From Ruegeria sp. HKCCSA071 (GTDB lineage Bacteria; Pseudomonadota; Alphaproteobacteria; Rhodobacterales; Rhodobacteraceae), in the NCBI RefSeq assembly GCF_017872555.1, contig NZ_JAEDOX010000001.1, positions 1-64,000 on the forward strand: a DNA stretch of 64,000 bases. The letters are read 5' to 3'. The notes beneath the pieces were generated by a model. The model was not told where the DNA came from, ran no database searches, and saw only the letters and a program-made list of their open reading frames with translations. The translations under genes and the position numbers were made by a program. Positions 62,936 to 64,000 of the stretch are shown here, piece after piece (the first letter of the stretch is position 1; every line of letters starts with the position of its first letter).

Positions 62936-64000
62936 CCCAAACCCTCCAAGTCGGCACGGATCGAATTCCGGCGTGTGTTCCAAAGCCCCGCTTCCAGCAA
63001 TGCACGGAACCTGTCTTGCATGGCCTGATGGGCCTTCGGGTTGGCCTCTTGCAGAAAGGCATCAACGGCCTCATTGCCCAATGTGGCTTCGTGGTAGAGA
63101 TCAAATAGATGCGGAGCGACGGTTCCGGACAGATGCGCAAAAGAGGCCATGTGATCCAGCGTCGCAGCAATCTCGGCGGCGCCGCGAAAACCATGGCGCT
63201 GCATCCCCGCGATCCAGCCAGGGTTGGCAGCACGGGCATGAACGACGCGGCTGATTTCTTCCGGCAGAGTCCGGGCGCGCGGATTATCGGGGTTGGTGTT
63301 GTCCAGATGGTAAAGCTGCGCGGATCCGCCGACGAATTTCTTGGCGGCGGCAAAACCGGCCTCATGCGTGGCATAATCGTTGGCCAGCAGCAGGTCAGTT
63401 TCCGTCAGATCCTGGAGGTGAACAAAACTGTCGGCATTGGCGACACGATCCGTGATTCCCTCTTTGTCTTGCGCAACGTGCTCACCTTCCAGCGCGTACG
63501 AGCTGGCCTCCAGCCATGCCTCCCCGGCTTGGGTGCGCGCTTCGTCCGTATAGGTCTCGGACAGATGGGTCATGTTCAGGCCGTAACTGCCGGGTGCCGG
63601 GCCAAACACCCGCGCAGCCGGGGCGTGACCGGCATAGGGGTTCCAGTCGGTCGCTTCATCACGCACTGACAAAGCCCGGACCGCCTGACCATAAAGGGCT
63701 GACAACGTAGGGAACACATCGCGAAACAAGCCTGAAACCCGCAGGGTGACGTCCAGGCGCGGGCGGCTCAGGTCGGTGATGGGCAGCACTTCGATACCCG
63801 AAACCCGCTCGGACCCCTTGTCCCAAACCGGCTTTACACCCAGCAGGTGCAGGGCCATGGCGAATTCTTCGCCCGCCGTGCGCATGGTGGCCGATCCCCA
63901 CAGATCGACAATCAGCCCTTTCGGGTAATCGCCTTCCTCCTGCAAGTGCCGCCGTACCAGTTCCTCGGCCAGTTTCACACCTTGCGCGTAAGCTGCGCGG
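62932..64000 (-). CDS. cobN: Cobaltochelatase subunit CobN, C-terminal fragment
   Basis: Large subunit of the ATP-dependent CobN-CobS-CobT cobaltochelatase. Only the last 356 codons are inside the window; the reading frame continues through the right edge. VDLWGSATMRTAGEEFAMALHLLGVKP, RVFGPAPGSYG, and YATHEAGFAAAKKFVGG are diagnostic for the C-terminal half of CobN/ChlH-type proteins. The adjacent cobG-H-I-J genes favour CobN over magnesium chelatase BchH. cobS and cobT are not in view. Confidence 0.93.
   Translation of the reverse strand, partial: RAAYAQGVKLAEELVRRHLQEEGDYPKGLIVDLWGSATMRTAGEEFAMALHLLGVKPVWDKGSERVSGIEVLPITDLSRPRLDVTLRVSGLFRDVFPTLSALYGQAVRALSVRDEATDWNPYAGHAPAARVFGPAPGSYGLNMTHLSETYTDEARTQAGEAWLEASSYALEGEHVAQDKEGITDRVANADSFVHLQDLTETDLLLANDYATHEAGFAAAKKFVGGSAQLYHLDNTNPDNPRARTLPEEISRVVHARAANPGWIAGMQRHGFRGAAEIAATLDHMASFAHLSGTVAPHLFDLYHEATLGNEAVDAFLQEANPKAHQAMQDRFRALLEAGLWNTRRNSIRADLEGLG

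Overview
The window looks like chromosome of a marine alphaproteobacterium of the order Rhodobacterales (Roseobacter group). This rests on recognised families and gene order: PrpE with TTTGCAAA-type operators, a MaeB malic enzyme carrying a phosphotransacetylase domain, a fused MrpA/B antiporter subunit, OpgC-OpgG-OpgH, a Hint-domain protein, and an oxygen-dependent (late cobalt insertion) cobalamin cluster. Coding density is very high, with many ATGA/TGATG start-stop overlaps. I see no rRNA, tRNA, insertion sequence, prophage or CRISPR array. The window opens inside glyA and closes inside cobN.

Layout. 1-7.6 kb: glyA fragment, nadK, a candidate structured RNA with terminator, an amidase, prpE with its operator array, a GFA-family protein and maeB. 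8.0-13.8 kb: a VOC-bicupin protein, then a tight nucleoside-salvage operon cdd-deoA-deoB-add-upp. 13.8-16.9 kb: a membrane protein with a degenerate peptidase-like domain, an EamA permease and a Hint-fold protein lacking the usual catalytic Cys. 17-26 kb: fatty-acid and acyl-CoA degradation (gst-fadA-cupin-fadJ; acyl-CoA dehydrogenase), two MerR regulators with ACGT-type operators, and two PaaI-type thioesterases. 26-31 kb: MATE exporter, ArsC-like protein, DUF952-DUF1330-pyrD operon, and a periplasmic 5'-nucleotidase with a clear terminator.

31-37 kb: TPR-sulfotransferase, SOS-associated peptidase YedK, and a selenium pair (selU convergent with a flavoprotein-SelD fusion). 36.8-42.8 kb: Mrp Na+/H+ antiporter operon mrpA(B)-C-D-E-F-G. 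43-50 kb: membrane rhodanese with secreted esterase, and an osmoregulated periplasmic glucan operon (TTC38-like gene, opgC, opgG, opgH). 50.4-53.8 kb: an unassigned pair of a ThDP enzyme and a CaiB-type CoA-transferase, plus a DUF302 protein. 53.8-64 kb: cobF, cobA, cobB, cobM, cobE, cobL, then inverted cobK, then cobJ, cobI, cobH, cobG and cobN, covering the corrin-ring steps from uroporphyrinogen III to the cobaltochelatase.

Most of the window is core metabolism. The signals I think deserve a second look are regulatory or architectural: the TTTGCAAA array at prpE, the ACGT operators at merR, a hairpin that hides the amidase ribosome-binding site, the candidate small RNA downstream of nadK, the cobK/cobL start codons sharing one CATG with each Shine-Dalgarno inside the other gene, the unassigned ThDP/CoA-transferase pair, and the inactive-looking Hint protein. 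I found no clearly new multi-gene defence or mobile system.
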